Made by a program: the position numbers and the translations under genes
Assembly (NCBI RefSeq): GCF_007655135.1
Contig: NC_045128.1
Coordinates: 35,682,811 to 35,746,810, forward strand
Length of the DNA stretch: 64,000 bases
DNA from: Punica granatum
Lineage: Eukaryota; Streptophyta; Magnoliopsida; Myrtales; Lythraceae
Reading direction: 5' to 3'
Part shown: in pieces, positions 1-11,666 of the stretch
How positions within the stretch are numbered: the first letter of the stretch is position 1
Layout: each line of letters opens with the position of its first letter
The notes under the pieces: model-generated
The model's database searches: none
Seen by the model: the letters and a program-made list of their open reading frames with translations, nothing else
Told to the model about the DNA's origin: nothing

Positions 1-546
1 TGCGGCTGCTTGCCCTTTGAGGGAAACCCACTACTGGATAGCTACATGCCTAGAAGATGTTAATTTTCAAAATTGTCACTATCAGGATTTAAGGAAATTG
101 GAGAAAAGGGTATGAACAAACCGAAAGAGCAATGGTTTGTTACATTGAAAGGTAAGTAACCAAACAGCTTAATCATATTCCTGTCTTGACAAGTAGACAA
201 CGAAGAATTATGGTTTCATCAATGAGACAGTGCACAAGTGCATATCAGGTAAACTCAGTCGGATTCGGATAATTGGCGGGATGTCTATTGAGCCGAGGAT
301 ACTAGGAGACCGACTATATGTATAGACCAACCTGTAGACCAAGCAACCCTTTCCTCAATTGTTCGTCTTCCATGGAAAAGATACCATTGAGCAGTCAATC
401 AGAAGAACAGATTAAAGCTTGCGTGGATATAACATACATGAAAGAAAAATAGTGGAAATATTTTCCATGTGCAAGCTGCATTACTAGTTTAGTACCATTT
501 GCCTCGATGGAATTTTTTGATCTGATCCAAATTTATGTTCCTCCAG

Positions 547-2598
547 GGCACTGCACGAGAGAGAGGAGCGAAGGTTATCGCGAGCAAAGTTCTTCGTAAT
601 TGCCCTGATTTGCAGCTTCACATGGTACATCGTCCCCGGATATCTCTTCTCCACACTCACAAACATCTCATGGGTCTGCTGGGTGTTCTCGAAATCAGTC
701 ACTGCACAACAGCTGGGTTCCGGAATGCGCGGCCTAGGCGTAGGAGCCTTAACCCTCGACTGGGCTGCAGTGGCATCCTTCCTGTTCAGCCCGCTCATAT
801 GCCCATTCTTCGCCATAATGAATGTTTTCGTAGGGTTTGCGCTGATAATCTATGTGGCGATGCCCATCGCTTACTGGGGATTCAACTTGTACAGTGCAAA
901 CAAGTTTCCGATCTTCTCCTCACACTTGTTCACGTCCCAAGGTCAGGTTTACGACATATCGCAGATCGTGAACAACAAGTTCGAGCTCGATATACCGGCA
1001 TATGAGCAGCAAGGAAGGATCCACTTGAGCATGTTCTTTGCTCTCACTTATGGATTTGGCTTTGCCACAATCGCATCTACACTTACTCACGTGGGCTTGT
1101 TCTACGGAAGGTATTATCACCAGTGAGACTTTTCATACTTCTAGAAAAACCTCTTTTCATTTTCATCATTTTTTGATATGCCTCTACGATGAACAGAGAA
1201 ATCTACAATAGATATAAGGCTTCTAGCGTGGGAAAGGAAGATATTCACACGCGACTAATGAAGACATACAGTGACATACCTTCGTGGTGGTTCAACGTGT
1301 TGCTCGTTGCGACTTTTGTAATATCGCTTGTGCTCTGCATCTTCTTGAAAGATCAGATCCAAATGCCATGGTGGGCTCTCATCTTCGCTTGCATCCTTGC
1401 GTTCGTTTTCACCCTCCCGATCAGCATAATAACTGCCACCACAAATCAGGTGATTAATCAACTATACCGAACTTTCCTTAATCTTTTCCTGTAAAACTCC
1501 CTCTGCTCATATCTTCTTTACTTATATATCTTCCTTCCTTTGCGCTCTGCAGACGCCGGGGCTAAACATAATCACGGAGTATCTAATGGGTCTAATTTAT
1601 CCGGGAAGACCCATAGCTAATGTTTGTTTTAAAACTTATGGCTATATGAGCATGGCTCAAGCGGTTTCATTCCTCAGCGATTTCAAGCTTGGACATTACA
1701 TGAAGATACCTCCACGATCTATGTTCCTAGTTCAGGTACAGTGTACCATTCTATATTGCAATTCCTGTGATCTACTAGCTAAGTTCAACGGACATGTCTG
1801 CTCGACACAAGTTTGTCGTGCCTTTCGGAGAAAAATGGAGAAAGAAAAAACGAAAAGATTTGTCATTAAAATAGTTATAAATATATATTTGCTGATGAAG
1901 ATCAATTTAGATTATTCCTAGTTATCGTCTTTGAAGGAACAATATGTACTAACTTCAGTTATATCATTCATGCATCGACGCAGTTTATTGGGACAATTCT
2001 TGCGGGAACCATCAACATTGCAGTGGCGTGGTGGTTGCTGACATCTATCAACAACATATGCCAAGACCAACTCCTTCCCCCAGACAGCCCTTGGACGTGC
2101 CCTGGCGACCGAGTCTTCTTTGATGCGTCGGTGATATGGGGTTTGGTGGGGCCCAAACGGATCTTCGGGTCCTCCGGGAACTACCAGGCCATGAACTGGT
2201 TCTTCCTCGGGGGAGCTGTGGGGCCTGTCATTGTTTGGTTACTCCATAGGGCGTTCCCGGCGCAATCTTGGATCCCGCTGATCAATCTCCCAGTCTTACT
2301 GGGTGCGACGGGAAACATGCCACCAGCAACGCCTTTGAACTACAACTCGTGGGTCATAGTTGGGACGATCTTCAACTTCTTCATATTCCGGTATAGGAAG
2401 AAGTGGTGGCAGAGGTACAATTACGTCCTCTCAGCAGCTCTTGATGCTGGGGTTGCATTCATGGGAGTGCTATTGTACTTCACGCTCGGGATGGAGAATA
2501 GGACTCTAGACTGGTGGGGAACTGCAGGAGAGCATTGTGACTTAGCAACTTGTCCTACAGCTAAAGGAATAGTCGTCGACAGCTGTCCGATTAACTAA
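547..2598 (+). CDS. Oligopeptide transporter (OPT family), copy 1, 5' part outside window
   Basis: Membrane transporter of the OPT family (PT clade, OPT1/OPT5-like), expected to import small peptides or peptide-like chelates with protons. Exons seen: 547-1110, 1197-1449, 1553-1735, 1984-2598; all join in frame with GT-AG borders and match exons 3-6 of the two complete copies downstream. Exon 3 here is one codon shorter (564 against 567 nt). The KIPPR family motif is present in exon 5 ([12 protein letters not shown]) and the protein ends in CPIN before TAA. Positions 1-546 are intron 2; exons 1 and 2, with the NPG motif, must lie left of the window. The copy differs from copies 2 and 3 throughout exons and introns, so it is the older paralogue. 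No stop or frameshift is visible, so it is probably functional. The family call is firm; the substrate is not known. Confidence 0.93.
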
Positions 2599-2710
2599 TA
2601 GCTTGTAGTTATGTTACTCGAAGTATAGTGGAATTTGATTCGATCAAATTAATTAAGCAGCTTTTTAGAGAACTGATTATGAGCACTTTGATATATACCA
2701 TGGTACACTC

Positions 2711-2800
2711 CAATCAGTTCCCCGATCATCGGCAATTGCATTCATCCATCTCAATTGTGTATGAACTAGAACTCAGCATTCCTCCTCCACGATCTGTTTA
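2711..2800 (-). pseudogene. Relic of last exon of DHH-type gene behind OPT copy 1
   Basis: The plus strand here aligns with the last exon of the DHH-like genes at 11667-11750 and 25008-25091. Shared stretches include the codons around the C-terminal KMDEYN motif and the AACTGA that forms the stop codon. The reading frame is broken by in-frame stops and small indels, and no other exon is found upstream. It lies directly behind OPT copy 1, without the LINE fragment that separates the two genes in the other copies. It is best explained as what remains of a third OPT-DHH gene pair. Confidence 0.6.
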
Positions 2801-2945
2801 ATTCAACTGGAGAAACTAAAATTTCGAAGATGCTAATGGAAAGGCTTAGAAATAAGCTAATTAATTCTTCTAGCTATTGATTTGTTTGTTCTTCTTTCAT
2901 TACTATTATTTTATAGTTACTCTGCTATTACTTAGGTTACCTATG

Positions 2946-3868
2946 CCGCGTTTCTTTCATTGTCGTGTAATAAGCCATGAATGTAATAGTTATATCATGT
3001 GAATTACTATGTAATGGAATTAAGATTACATAGGAGCCTATTTGTTTGGCTAAATGTAATAGGGGATATAAGAATTACAATTCTTAAACTTGATTTGTGA
3101 AAACCGATAGAGAGATTTAGAGTACAAAATTCCTCCGCCTATATAAAGAAGAAAATGCCCCATCAATAAATATTAAATTTTATTAATTGAAACGATAAGT
3201 ATTAGTTGAATATTTATAAAGATATAAAAAGTAAATTATAAATTTTAAAAATAAACTTAAAAAAGCGGAAGAAGACGAACAATATCGTCTGGGCTCTCAG
3301 TCAGGACGTCGGCTAGGGCTCCGAGCCCCATGGTTGGGTTCCCACTGGGGTTGCGAACCCAGTCGCGGGGCTCGCGAGTCTTGGGTTTGTCGAACCAAGG
3401 CTCGGGGCTAGAGAGAGACAGAGCCCTGGGTGTGGCACGGGGATCGAGCTGCACAGAGAACTCAAACTCTCAGGAAGGCACCCCCAAGCTAGATCTTGCT
3501 CGGCCAGGCCGTACCTAGTTTCGCGGGCTCGACGACTGTCGGGAGGGTGCCCAAATTCCGTCTCAGATGGAAGTCGGGGGGCGACAACGTTGGCGGAGGT
3601 TGACGAAGGAGGTGGTGGCGAGGGGCAGATTTTAAAATTTTGATGAATAGGTGAAGGTATGTTGGTAATTTGGGCGCTATTACATATGAGGAATTGGTAT
3701 TACTTATGGGAGATGGAAGAATGGGAATTACTTGTCTATTACTAATAGGAGCTCCCATCCGTAATCTGAAGTCTTATTACGGACACAAACAAACGATATG
3801 ATCGGAATTACGTATGTAATAAATGCATACTGTAATTGGCATTCATGCGAACCAAACGCATCCATGTT
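2946..3868. mobile_element. Non-autonomous DNA transposon-like element with GC-rich core
   Basis: A GC-rich core (about 3290-3620) sits inside AT-rich flanks. The outer ends carry loosely inverted GCGTTT(GG)TT..CATGAAT and ATTACAT-type motifs: left near 2946-3070, right near 3780-3866 (ends CCAAACGCAT). Open frames across the core have no recognisable product. The right-hand part recurs at 16739-17192 in the duplicated block. No clear target duplication was found, so the superfamily and exact ends are uncertain. Confidence 0.4.
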
Positions 3869-4623
3869 TCACTAAAATGCCAAAAGTCCCATCATCTTCT
3901 CTTTAAAGACTGATTTCTTTAAATTTTCGGACTTTCAAGAAAAAATTATGATTTTTTTAGGTGATACTCGCGTTCGAGTTTTATAAATGAAAAAAATTCA
4001 CAATTGAGCGAGATATTTATTCATTAGTGGATCAACCCGACATGAATCTAAATTAGTCAAGATCCATTGCAAGAATAGACGCATGATTGACGATATACAA
4101 ATTTTCTTAGAATAATGTAATTTTGAGAAGTCACTTGTCCAAATATTACTGATTGGATGCACCCTCGCAGCGCGCAATGACACACGAATGCAATCGGTTC
4201 CCATTACTGGTGAGGCCTTAACATGGCCCCCAATTAGATGAAACTGGAAGTTTTTTTTTTGGGTATAAACTCTATTATTCGAAAGCTCAATTGGATCCCG
4301 ACTAATCCAGTTGAGTTACGTCGGTATATTAAGGGGTAAAACTCTCACAGCGTTAATTTTCTTAATTTACAAAACTCGATATCTTATTTAAGGGAAACGA
4401 GCACCAAACCGCTTGAACGAACCACATGATAAACTTGAGTTTTGTTTTATTCTTTCAAGTACATGATTATAATTAATGATAAAATCTATTATTAAGTAAT
4501 TATTCTAACTTTTCTTCTTTTAGTTATACCCTTAAAAAATAATAGAATTAATTAATTGCCATTATATTAAATAAGAATGGCAATTTTGGTTTTTTTATAT
4601 TTACAAATTTCTAAACTCCATCC

Positions 4624-5119
4624 CAGTATTGTCAGAACCGGACCGGACGTTGAACCGGAAGGAGCATGGGTTCATGGGTTTACGAGTTCAATCGGGGGTT
4701 CGATGGGTCGGACCGCAAGTTTAATTAAAATTAAAATTTTATTTATATCATTAAGAAAATTGATGTTTAATATAATTATTCAATGACTATAAAGCTTTTA
4801 AAGTCGAGTACGTAGACCAAAGAAGAAGCATGGCTTGTGTGGTTAGTGAGTGGTGCATTAATGGCGGGTGGTGGGAGGTCAGGAAGGAACTCCTGCCCCA
4901 AACATTTTAATTTTGAACATTTTCAAACACAAAAAGCAAAGCCACAGAACCCATTAAACCGACCGGTTCAAAGGGATTTTGCTTACAAATCGGCCGATTT
5001 CTTGGATTTAACGGTTTAATCCAGCATATCCGGTTTTATTAAGAACCGGACCGATGAGGATGCCAATTTCCGATCGAACCGATGGAATCGGCCGGTCCGA
5101 TTTGGTTCTGATAACAATG
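4624..5119. mobile_element. hAT-type MITE (496 bp) with 8-bp target duplication
   Basis: The element is flanked by perfect 8-bp direct repeats CTCCATCC (4616-4623 and 5120-5127). Its ends are imperfect inverted repeats: CAGTATTGTCAGAACC on the left, and CATTGTTATCAGAACC read inward from the right, both followed by CGGACCGG-like sequence. An 8-bp target duplication and CA-starting termini fit the hAT superfamily. The paralogous site at 17962-17969 holds a single CTCCATCC and no insert, so this is a filled site against an empty one. No transposase is encoded. Confidence 0.88.
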
Positions 5120-5714
5120 CTCCATCCTTTATTTTCTCTCACCCCTACCATTCTCCCCCTTTCTCTCTCTTTCATCAATTCTTCATTTTCTCCTTTCTCT
5201 CTCCATCCAGTCACTTCTTTCTTTCTTTCTATTGATAGAATTTTATTAATTAAATTTTATCTCTATATAAATTTGTATAAATTCGAAAGTTACTAAAAAA
5301 TAATTATAGTATTGTTTGGAGTTTTCAACAAAATAATAAAAAAGAATTACAATAATCGAGCGGGTACGAAAACTTATGGAAGTGAAGATTATTTTGTTAT
5401 GTATGTATGTATTGTTACGCGCCAAGAAAAAAAACTATGTATATTATTACATCAACTCATTTACAGCACTGAATCTACGGAATAGTGCTTCCCACGAGAA
5501 GATATTACGTGCGTGATTCCAATTTTCAAAACAGTCACAGCCCGAAAGGAAGTCAAAAGAACCAGCTAAACAATTACCTAAAATCATCATCGACCAGCTA
5601 ATGAGATATTATTAGCAACTAAATTTTACAAAGATTCGAATTGGACTACATTAACACATACTAAATTTGGAAAAGAATGACTACTCTTAATTAGTTAACA
5701 CTCCTTCATCATCA

Positions 5715-5722
5715 TATAAAAA
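5715..5722 (+). promoter_or_regulatory. TATA box of OPT copy 2
   Basis: TATAAAAA lies 69 bp upstream of the ATG, in a stretch conserved with OPT copy 3 (19103-19110). This spacing would give a 5' leader of about 35-45 nt. Prediction from motif and conservation only. Confidence 0.5.
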
Positions 5723-5783
5723 TGGATCAAAACCGCAGAATCTCTAGCAAGCGCAGGCCTTCATTTCTCTGGTTTGCTTCACA

Positions 5784-8700
5784 ATGGGATCTTTTGGCCT
5801 CCAAGCTACAAAGATCCCTGAGCCTGAAATACTCGAGAACCCGAACGCGGACGATGAGGAGGTCTCGCCTATCGAGCAGGTCAGGCTCGTCGTCCTCAAC
5901 ACCGACGATCCTACCCTGCCGGTATGGACCTTCCGGATGTGGTTCCTGGGGCTGCTCTCGTGCTGCCTCCTCTCATTCCTCAACCAGTTCTTTGCGTACC
6001 GGGCCCAGTCCCTGGTGATCACCCAGATCACGATCCAGGTGGCCACCCTCCCCATCGGACGGTTCATGGCAGCAGTCCTCCCCACCACCAAGTTCCGGCT
6101 CCCCGGGTTTGGGGACAGGGGAGAATTCTCGTTCAACCCCGGTCCATTCAACATGAAGGAGCATGTCCTCATCTCGATCTTCGCTAATGCTGGGGCCGCG
6201 TTCGGATCTGGGTCGGCTTATGCCGTCAGTATCGTGAATATCATCAAAGCTTTCTACGGCAGGAGCATCTCCTTCTTTGCTGGCTGGCTTCTTATAATAA
6301 CTACTCAGGTAAGCTGACGCGTTTTATTTTTAAGTTAAATGATGATTTATTTTGTTAATGTTTATTTTTTACACAAGAAAAAAAAATTATATCATCTAAG
6401 GAGAGGGGAAAATTCACAATTTTTATTACAGCAGCATTTCTTAAAAATAGATTTAAAATAAATAAATTAATCTCACATTTCACGTGAACACCCTGCAAGC
6501 CAATGGGATAGGTAAGTCCGATCACAGACCGTGTATGTGGCCTAATAGAGAGTATTCTCTTGCATGATCCAATAAATAAACTATTACCAGTATGTAAAAT
6601 AATAAACGTTAGTGTATTATACGGGCAATGCACAAATAATTATCAATGAATATAATTCTTGCAGGCATATAAAATCTGATGTTAATATATATCTCATCCG
6701 TAAATATAAATATAAATATAAATATATATATATGTATGTATAATGAATATTCCTCTGAATTTGGGAAGACCTCCCTTCCTCTATACGTCATTATATAGGC
6801 TGTCATGAAAATATTATACGAGAGTAGTTGATCTCAAATTACACTGCCGTACGTCCTATTTCTACGAATTACTGAAATATTCTACGCGTCATCATTGTAT
6901 ATAGTGCACAACAATAGATTACCGATCACAATCGTACGAGGCACTATTAATAATAGATTAAATCAAAATATCGTGTAAATTGTGAGTGCATATTTTTGTT
7001 GGAAAGCTCTATTTTAATAGTAACTGTATATATGTTGAATTTAGGGAAAATAACTTATTTTAACCCAATATTAGGAGGATATTCTCCATTTTAGCCAATC
7101 ATTTAAAAGTTTCTTGGGGCAGCCTAATGTTTCACCTTGTTTCAAATCTGACATACCATCAATTTTCCATCTAAATTTGATGGAAAATTGATAGTTGGTT
7201 AGATTTGAAATAGAAGAGAAATGTTAGTCTACCTTAGATTTTTAAAGGATAAACTAAAATTGAAAATGCTTTCAGACGGTTGCTTATATGAGGTTATCTC
7301 CCATTGAATTTATATCTAGAAAAATTCTTTAAAATCTATAAAATACATTATGCTTACGTGGCAGCATTGAGACTTTCAATTTTGATAACATAGCGAAATG
7401 CGATGCTGAATCAAGAGTTTATTATAATTATATAGTTAAATATATAGGTTACTGGACATATATATGGTGACTGACTATTGATAAGTTAAAATGGTTGAAC
7501 CATTGCAGGTATTGGGGTACGGATGGGCAGGGCTGCTTAGGAAGTATGTCGTGGAGCCGGCACACATGTGGTGGCCCAGCACCCTTGTTCAGGTCTCCTT
7601 GTTCCGGTACCGTGTCTCTTCTCTCTTTCCATACGTATACACTAATCAAATGTTCGATTTGCCGATTACGCTCTTTACATGTGCCGGTGTGATTCGTTGT
7701 CTTCGGAGCAAAACCACTCGGGGTTGCACCCGATGGTAGCCAGGTCTGAACAAATTTTATGTGATGATTCCCTTTTGGAATATACATGAAACATAATCTT
7801 AAACTCGACAGTGATTAGGCAATAACATTAATAAAACAAGCAAGACGAGAAGTAGGAAAAAAGAAAGGAGAAACTTAAGAGGGGTATATATATAAAGGGA
7901 GACTTATAATTTATTATTCATTTTGTATTCTTCATATATCCGTTTTTTAAGGTATTTTCAACTGATTAAAACTAAAACGAGTTTAGTATAATTACCGAAC
8001 AAAAATAGGTTTAGCTTTGTCCTGTTCGTTCCAATTATTTAGTCTCACAAGAACGACTGCTAGTGCTACGTACTGGTCTGCCTCAGAATCTTTGAAGACG
8101 AATTAGAAGCCTAATGAAAAGATTGGAGAATCTCCAATTTAGTATTGGGACAATTAAAGACAAAATGAATCTTTCTCGAAAGTGTAAGCTTAAACTAAGC
8201 AATTATCTTACTCTTAAGACAAAATCATATTTGAATTAAATGCAAAGATAATGGCCAAAAAGAAAAAGAATTTAAATGCAGAGACGCATTAAGATAAACC
8301 TCGTCATTACACACATAGAAAACTAACAAAATTTCACAGTCGCAAGTATGGGCTTGAAACGTTAGTCGAAGCTTTGAAGTGAAGGAACACAACCGTTCCA
8401 GTTTCCCAAAACCAGAATTTCATTATTGAACTTTTGGTCCCTGTCTTCTCATCTTTCATAATTCTGCCCCCTCGATGAAAAGAAAATCAAATTGGCATCA
8501 ACGCCCACGAACGTCTCGCACAAATTACTGTATTGTAATTGTCATTCTTGGACTGCCGATTGCAAGCATGAGTGTGTATAAAACGTCATTTACGAGTGAC
8601 TATGGAACGTTGAAACGTGTGCAGAATATAGGAATTATATTCATTTACCTCTGAGTAATTACTTGATCCGAACTGAATCTGTCATGTTTGCAGAGCACTG

Positions 8701-10868
8701 CATGAGAAAGATGACGAGGAAAAAATGTCGCGAGCAAAGTTCTTCGTGATTGCCTTATCATGCAGCTTCTTATGGTATATTGTCCCGGGCTACCTCTTCA
8801 CGACGCTCACAACCATCTCATGGGTCTGTTGGGTGTTCTCGAAGTCAGTCACAGCCCAGCAACTGGGTTCGGGAACGCATGGCCTCGGTCTGGGAGCCTT
8901 AACCCTGGACTGGTCTGCAGTGGCATCCTTCCTGTCCAGCCCGCTCATAAGCCCGTTCTTCGCCATACTGAATGTTTTTGTGGGGTATGCACTGCTAATC
9001 TGGGTGGTGATGCCCGCAATGTACTGGGGATTCAACCTTTATAGTGCGAACAAGTTCCCGATCTTCTCGTCGCACTTGTTCACTTCCCAAGGTCAGATCT
9101 ACAACATATCGCAAATTGTGAACGATAACTTCGAGCTAGATATGCTTGCATATGAGCAGCAAGGAAGGATCCACTTGAGCATGTTCTTTGCTGTCACTTA
9201 CGGCTTGGGGTTTGCCACAATTGCATCTACACTGACTCACGTAGGATTATTCTACGGAAGGTACTTTCTCAGGACATCATTCTTCCCATTGCATAAGCAA
9301 ATTTTAACATCATGCAAAACAGCTAACTGCTCCATTCAAATCAAATGAAAGGAAAACAGTATTAGGGGGTTTGCATTATTAATTTTCAGTGAGACTAGCT
9401 AATCAGTTCTGTCGTATTTTTTCATCCCGACACACGGCTACGATGAACAGAGAGATCTATGAGAGGTATAAGGCTTCTCACGACGGAAAGGAGGATATTC
9501 ACACCCGTCTCATGAAGAGATACAAGGACATACCTTCATGGTGGTTCTATTTGCTGCTCATTGTGACTGTTTTAGTATCTCTTGCAATGTGCATCTTCAT
9601 GAATGATCAGATCCAAATGCCGTGGTGGGGCCTCATCTTTGCTAGCGCCCTCGCGTTCGTTTTCACCCTCCCAATCAGTATCATTACTGCCACCACGAAT
9701 CAGGTAAATTCATCTACTGTACTGGAATTTCCTTTATGTTTTTTTTTTCCTGTAAACTCCCTTCAATTCACTCGTCTTCCTTTTCGTCACAGACACCAGG
9801 GCTAAACATTATTACGGAGTACGTAATGGGTATAATTTACCCAGGAAGACCGATAGCTAATGTTTGTTTTAAAACTTATGGCTACATGAGCATGGCTCAG
9901 GCAGTTTCGTTCCTCAATGATTTCAAGCTCGGACATTACATGAAGATACCTCCACGATCTATGTTCCTAGTTCAGGTACAATAATGCAATCTAAGTGCAA
10001 TCGATCTTATCTATCAGTTAGACTTCCATTCCACGTAATGATGCCCGCTCTTTATAAACAAAGCTTCTGCTAACTCAACTACAAAATGTAGAATTTTTCA
10101 TTTAGGTAAGCAGAAAATGTAGATTTACTTGAACATAGAAACAAAACAACTATACATGGTCCTCAATGATCAAGAGCAATGCAGATGATTCATTTTTGCT
10201 GTCTTTGGAGGAACAATACTAACTTCATCTGCATATCACATGCATCGACACAGTTCATTGGGACAGTTCTTGCGGGAACCATCAACATTGCAGTGGCGTG
10301 GTGGTTGCTGACGTCTATCAACAACATATGCCAAGACCAACTCCTCCCTTCAGGCAGCCCTTGGACGTGCCCTGGCGACCGAGTCTTCTTTGATGCGTCG
10401 GTGATATGGGGTTTGGTGGGGCCCAGACGGATCTTTGGATCAGATGGGAATTACTCGGCCATGAACTGGTTCTTCCTGGGCGGAGCAGCAGGGCCTGTTG
10501 TTGTGTGGTTGCTTCACCGGGCATTTCCCAAGCAAACTTGGATCCCGCTAATCAATCTCCCAGTCTTACTGGGTGCGACAGGAAGCATGCCACCAGCAAC
10601 CCCTTTGAACTACAACTCATGGGTCATAGTTGGGACGATCTTCAACTTCTTCATATTCCGGTACCGGAAGAAGTGGTGGCAGAGGTACAATTATGTCCTC
10701 TCAGCAGCTCTCGATGCTGGGGTTGCGTTCATGGGAGTGCTTATTTTCTTCACACTCGGGATAACGAATACGAGTGTGGACTGGTGGGGAACACAGGGAG
10801 AGCACTGTGACTTAGCAACTTGTCCGACAGCCAAAGGCATAGTTGCTGATGGCTGCCCGATCAACTAA
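5784..10868 (+). CDS. Oligopeptide transporter (OPT family), copy 2, complete
   Basis: Polytopic membrane transporter of the OPT family, PT clade. Exons 5784-6308, 7509-7606, 8694-9260, 9451-9703, 9793-9975 and 10254-10868 join in frame with GT-AG borders to give 746 aa, a usual length for plant OPTs. The family motifs are present: NPG ([10 protein letters not shown], residues about 118-127) and KIPPR (about 532-536). Many hydrophobic segments are visible, for example [14 protein letters not shown] near residue 53. The ATG is followed by [15 protein letters not shown] and is conserved in copy 3. It lies downstream of OPT copy 1 and tail to tail with a truncated DHH-like gene. Intron 1 (1.2 kb) holds a MITE at 7044-7303. 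Exon 4 must start at 9451: an earlier AG at 9388-9389 would lead straight into a stop. Likely role: proton-coupled uptake of tetra/pentapeptides, glutathione-like compounds or metal complexes; the substrate cannot be chosen from sequence. Confidence 0.95.
7044..7303. mobile_element. MITE with long inverted repeats in intron 1 of OPT copy 2
   Basis: This 260-bp element folds back on itself. Its centre is the palindrome CATCAATTTTCCATC..GATGGAAAATTGATAG and the outer ends are GGGAAAATAAC and GTTATCTCCC. It is flanked by perfect 9-bp repeats TTGAATTTA (7035-7043 and 7304-7312). A 9-bp duplication with long inverted repeats fits a Mutator-like (MULE) MITE. The same insertion is in copy 3, so it predates that duplication. 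Confidence 0.75.
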
Positions 10869-11001
10869 ATAGCTCGAAGCATGTAAATACTTTCTGTCCT
10901 TATTCTTTCTGCATCCTGAATTCAGTTTCATCAATGTAAGTAGCTTCCTAAAGAACTGATTATGAGTACTTTCATACCATTATATGCTCCGGACCAATTC
11001 C

Positions 11002-11664
11002 TTTTTTCTTTTTCTGAACAAGTACGGCTTTTTATTTCCTCAAAAAAAAGAAAAAGAAGTATGTGCAAGATTAAGTGAACATTACATCAATTTCAAACTG
11101 AAAGATGAAGAAAGGGGCAATCAGCTACCTAATAACCAAAAGTAGGTAGTGAAGCAATCCTAAGTCCTGCAAGTAATGAGTCCAACAAAACTTCCTGATG
11201 ACAGTTTGCAGGGACTTCCTTTTCCATTGTAATGCACATAAGAATTCGGCATCCCAATTTGCAGGAGTCTTGTTCGGCAACAGTACGTCAGCAGATTATT
11301 CCATATCTCCCTGGTAAGTAGAAAGGAAGAGAAGATGTTGAGCTTCCTCCTCAATGTTGCAGAACACGCAGCGACATTATCTTGCCCCAAGCAAAGATAC
11401 ACGAGGAAGGGTACACGGGGGATGTGTCCAGAAAACCAAATCAGCTCGTGCCACACCACTTTCTGCCTAGCAGGACATGTCCTTACTGACAGCTGATAGA
11501 GTAAAGGCTGCATAGAGGGCCCTCATTTGGGCAGCTGATCATAGGCCTGGCTACCTCCCTTAGCTTTAAGATCCTCCTCGAGCTCCATGAGCTGTTACTT
11601 TGTGGTTGAATGGACCAAATATTCCTTCTTTTTAGCCAACAGTTCGGATCTTCCTCCAACTCCA
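11002..11664 (-). mobile_element. 5'-truncated LINE fragment (zf-RVT region)
   Basis: Read on the minus strand, 11513-11160 encodes a decayed LINE C-terminal segment with the zf-RVT signature WHELIWFSGHIPRVPF. The plus strand opens with T-rich tracts (11002-11015 and beyond), the expected poly-A end of an antisense LINE. Imperfect flanking repeats GACCAATTCC (10992-11001) and GATCAGTTCC (11665-11674), 8 of 10 identical, look like an aged target duplication. OPT copy 1 has the unfilled equivalent near 2711. The fragment abuts the stop codon of the DHH-like gene. Confidence 0.65.
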
Positions 11665-11666
11665 GA

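Noticed and set aside
9390..9450. Earlier start of OPT exon 4 after the AG at 9388-9389
   Set aside because: It would reach an in-frame TAA within four codons; the acceptor at 9449-9450 restores the family sequence REIYERYKA in all three copies.
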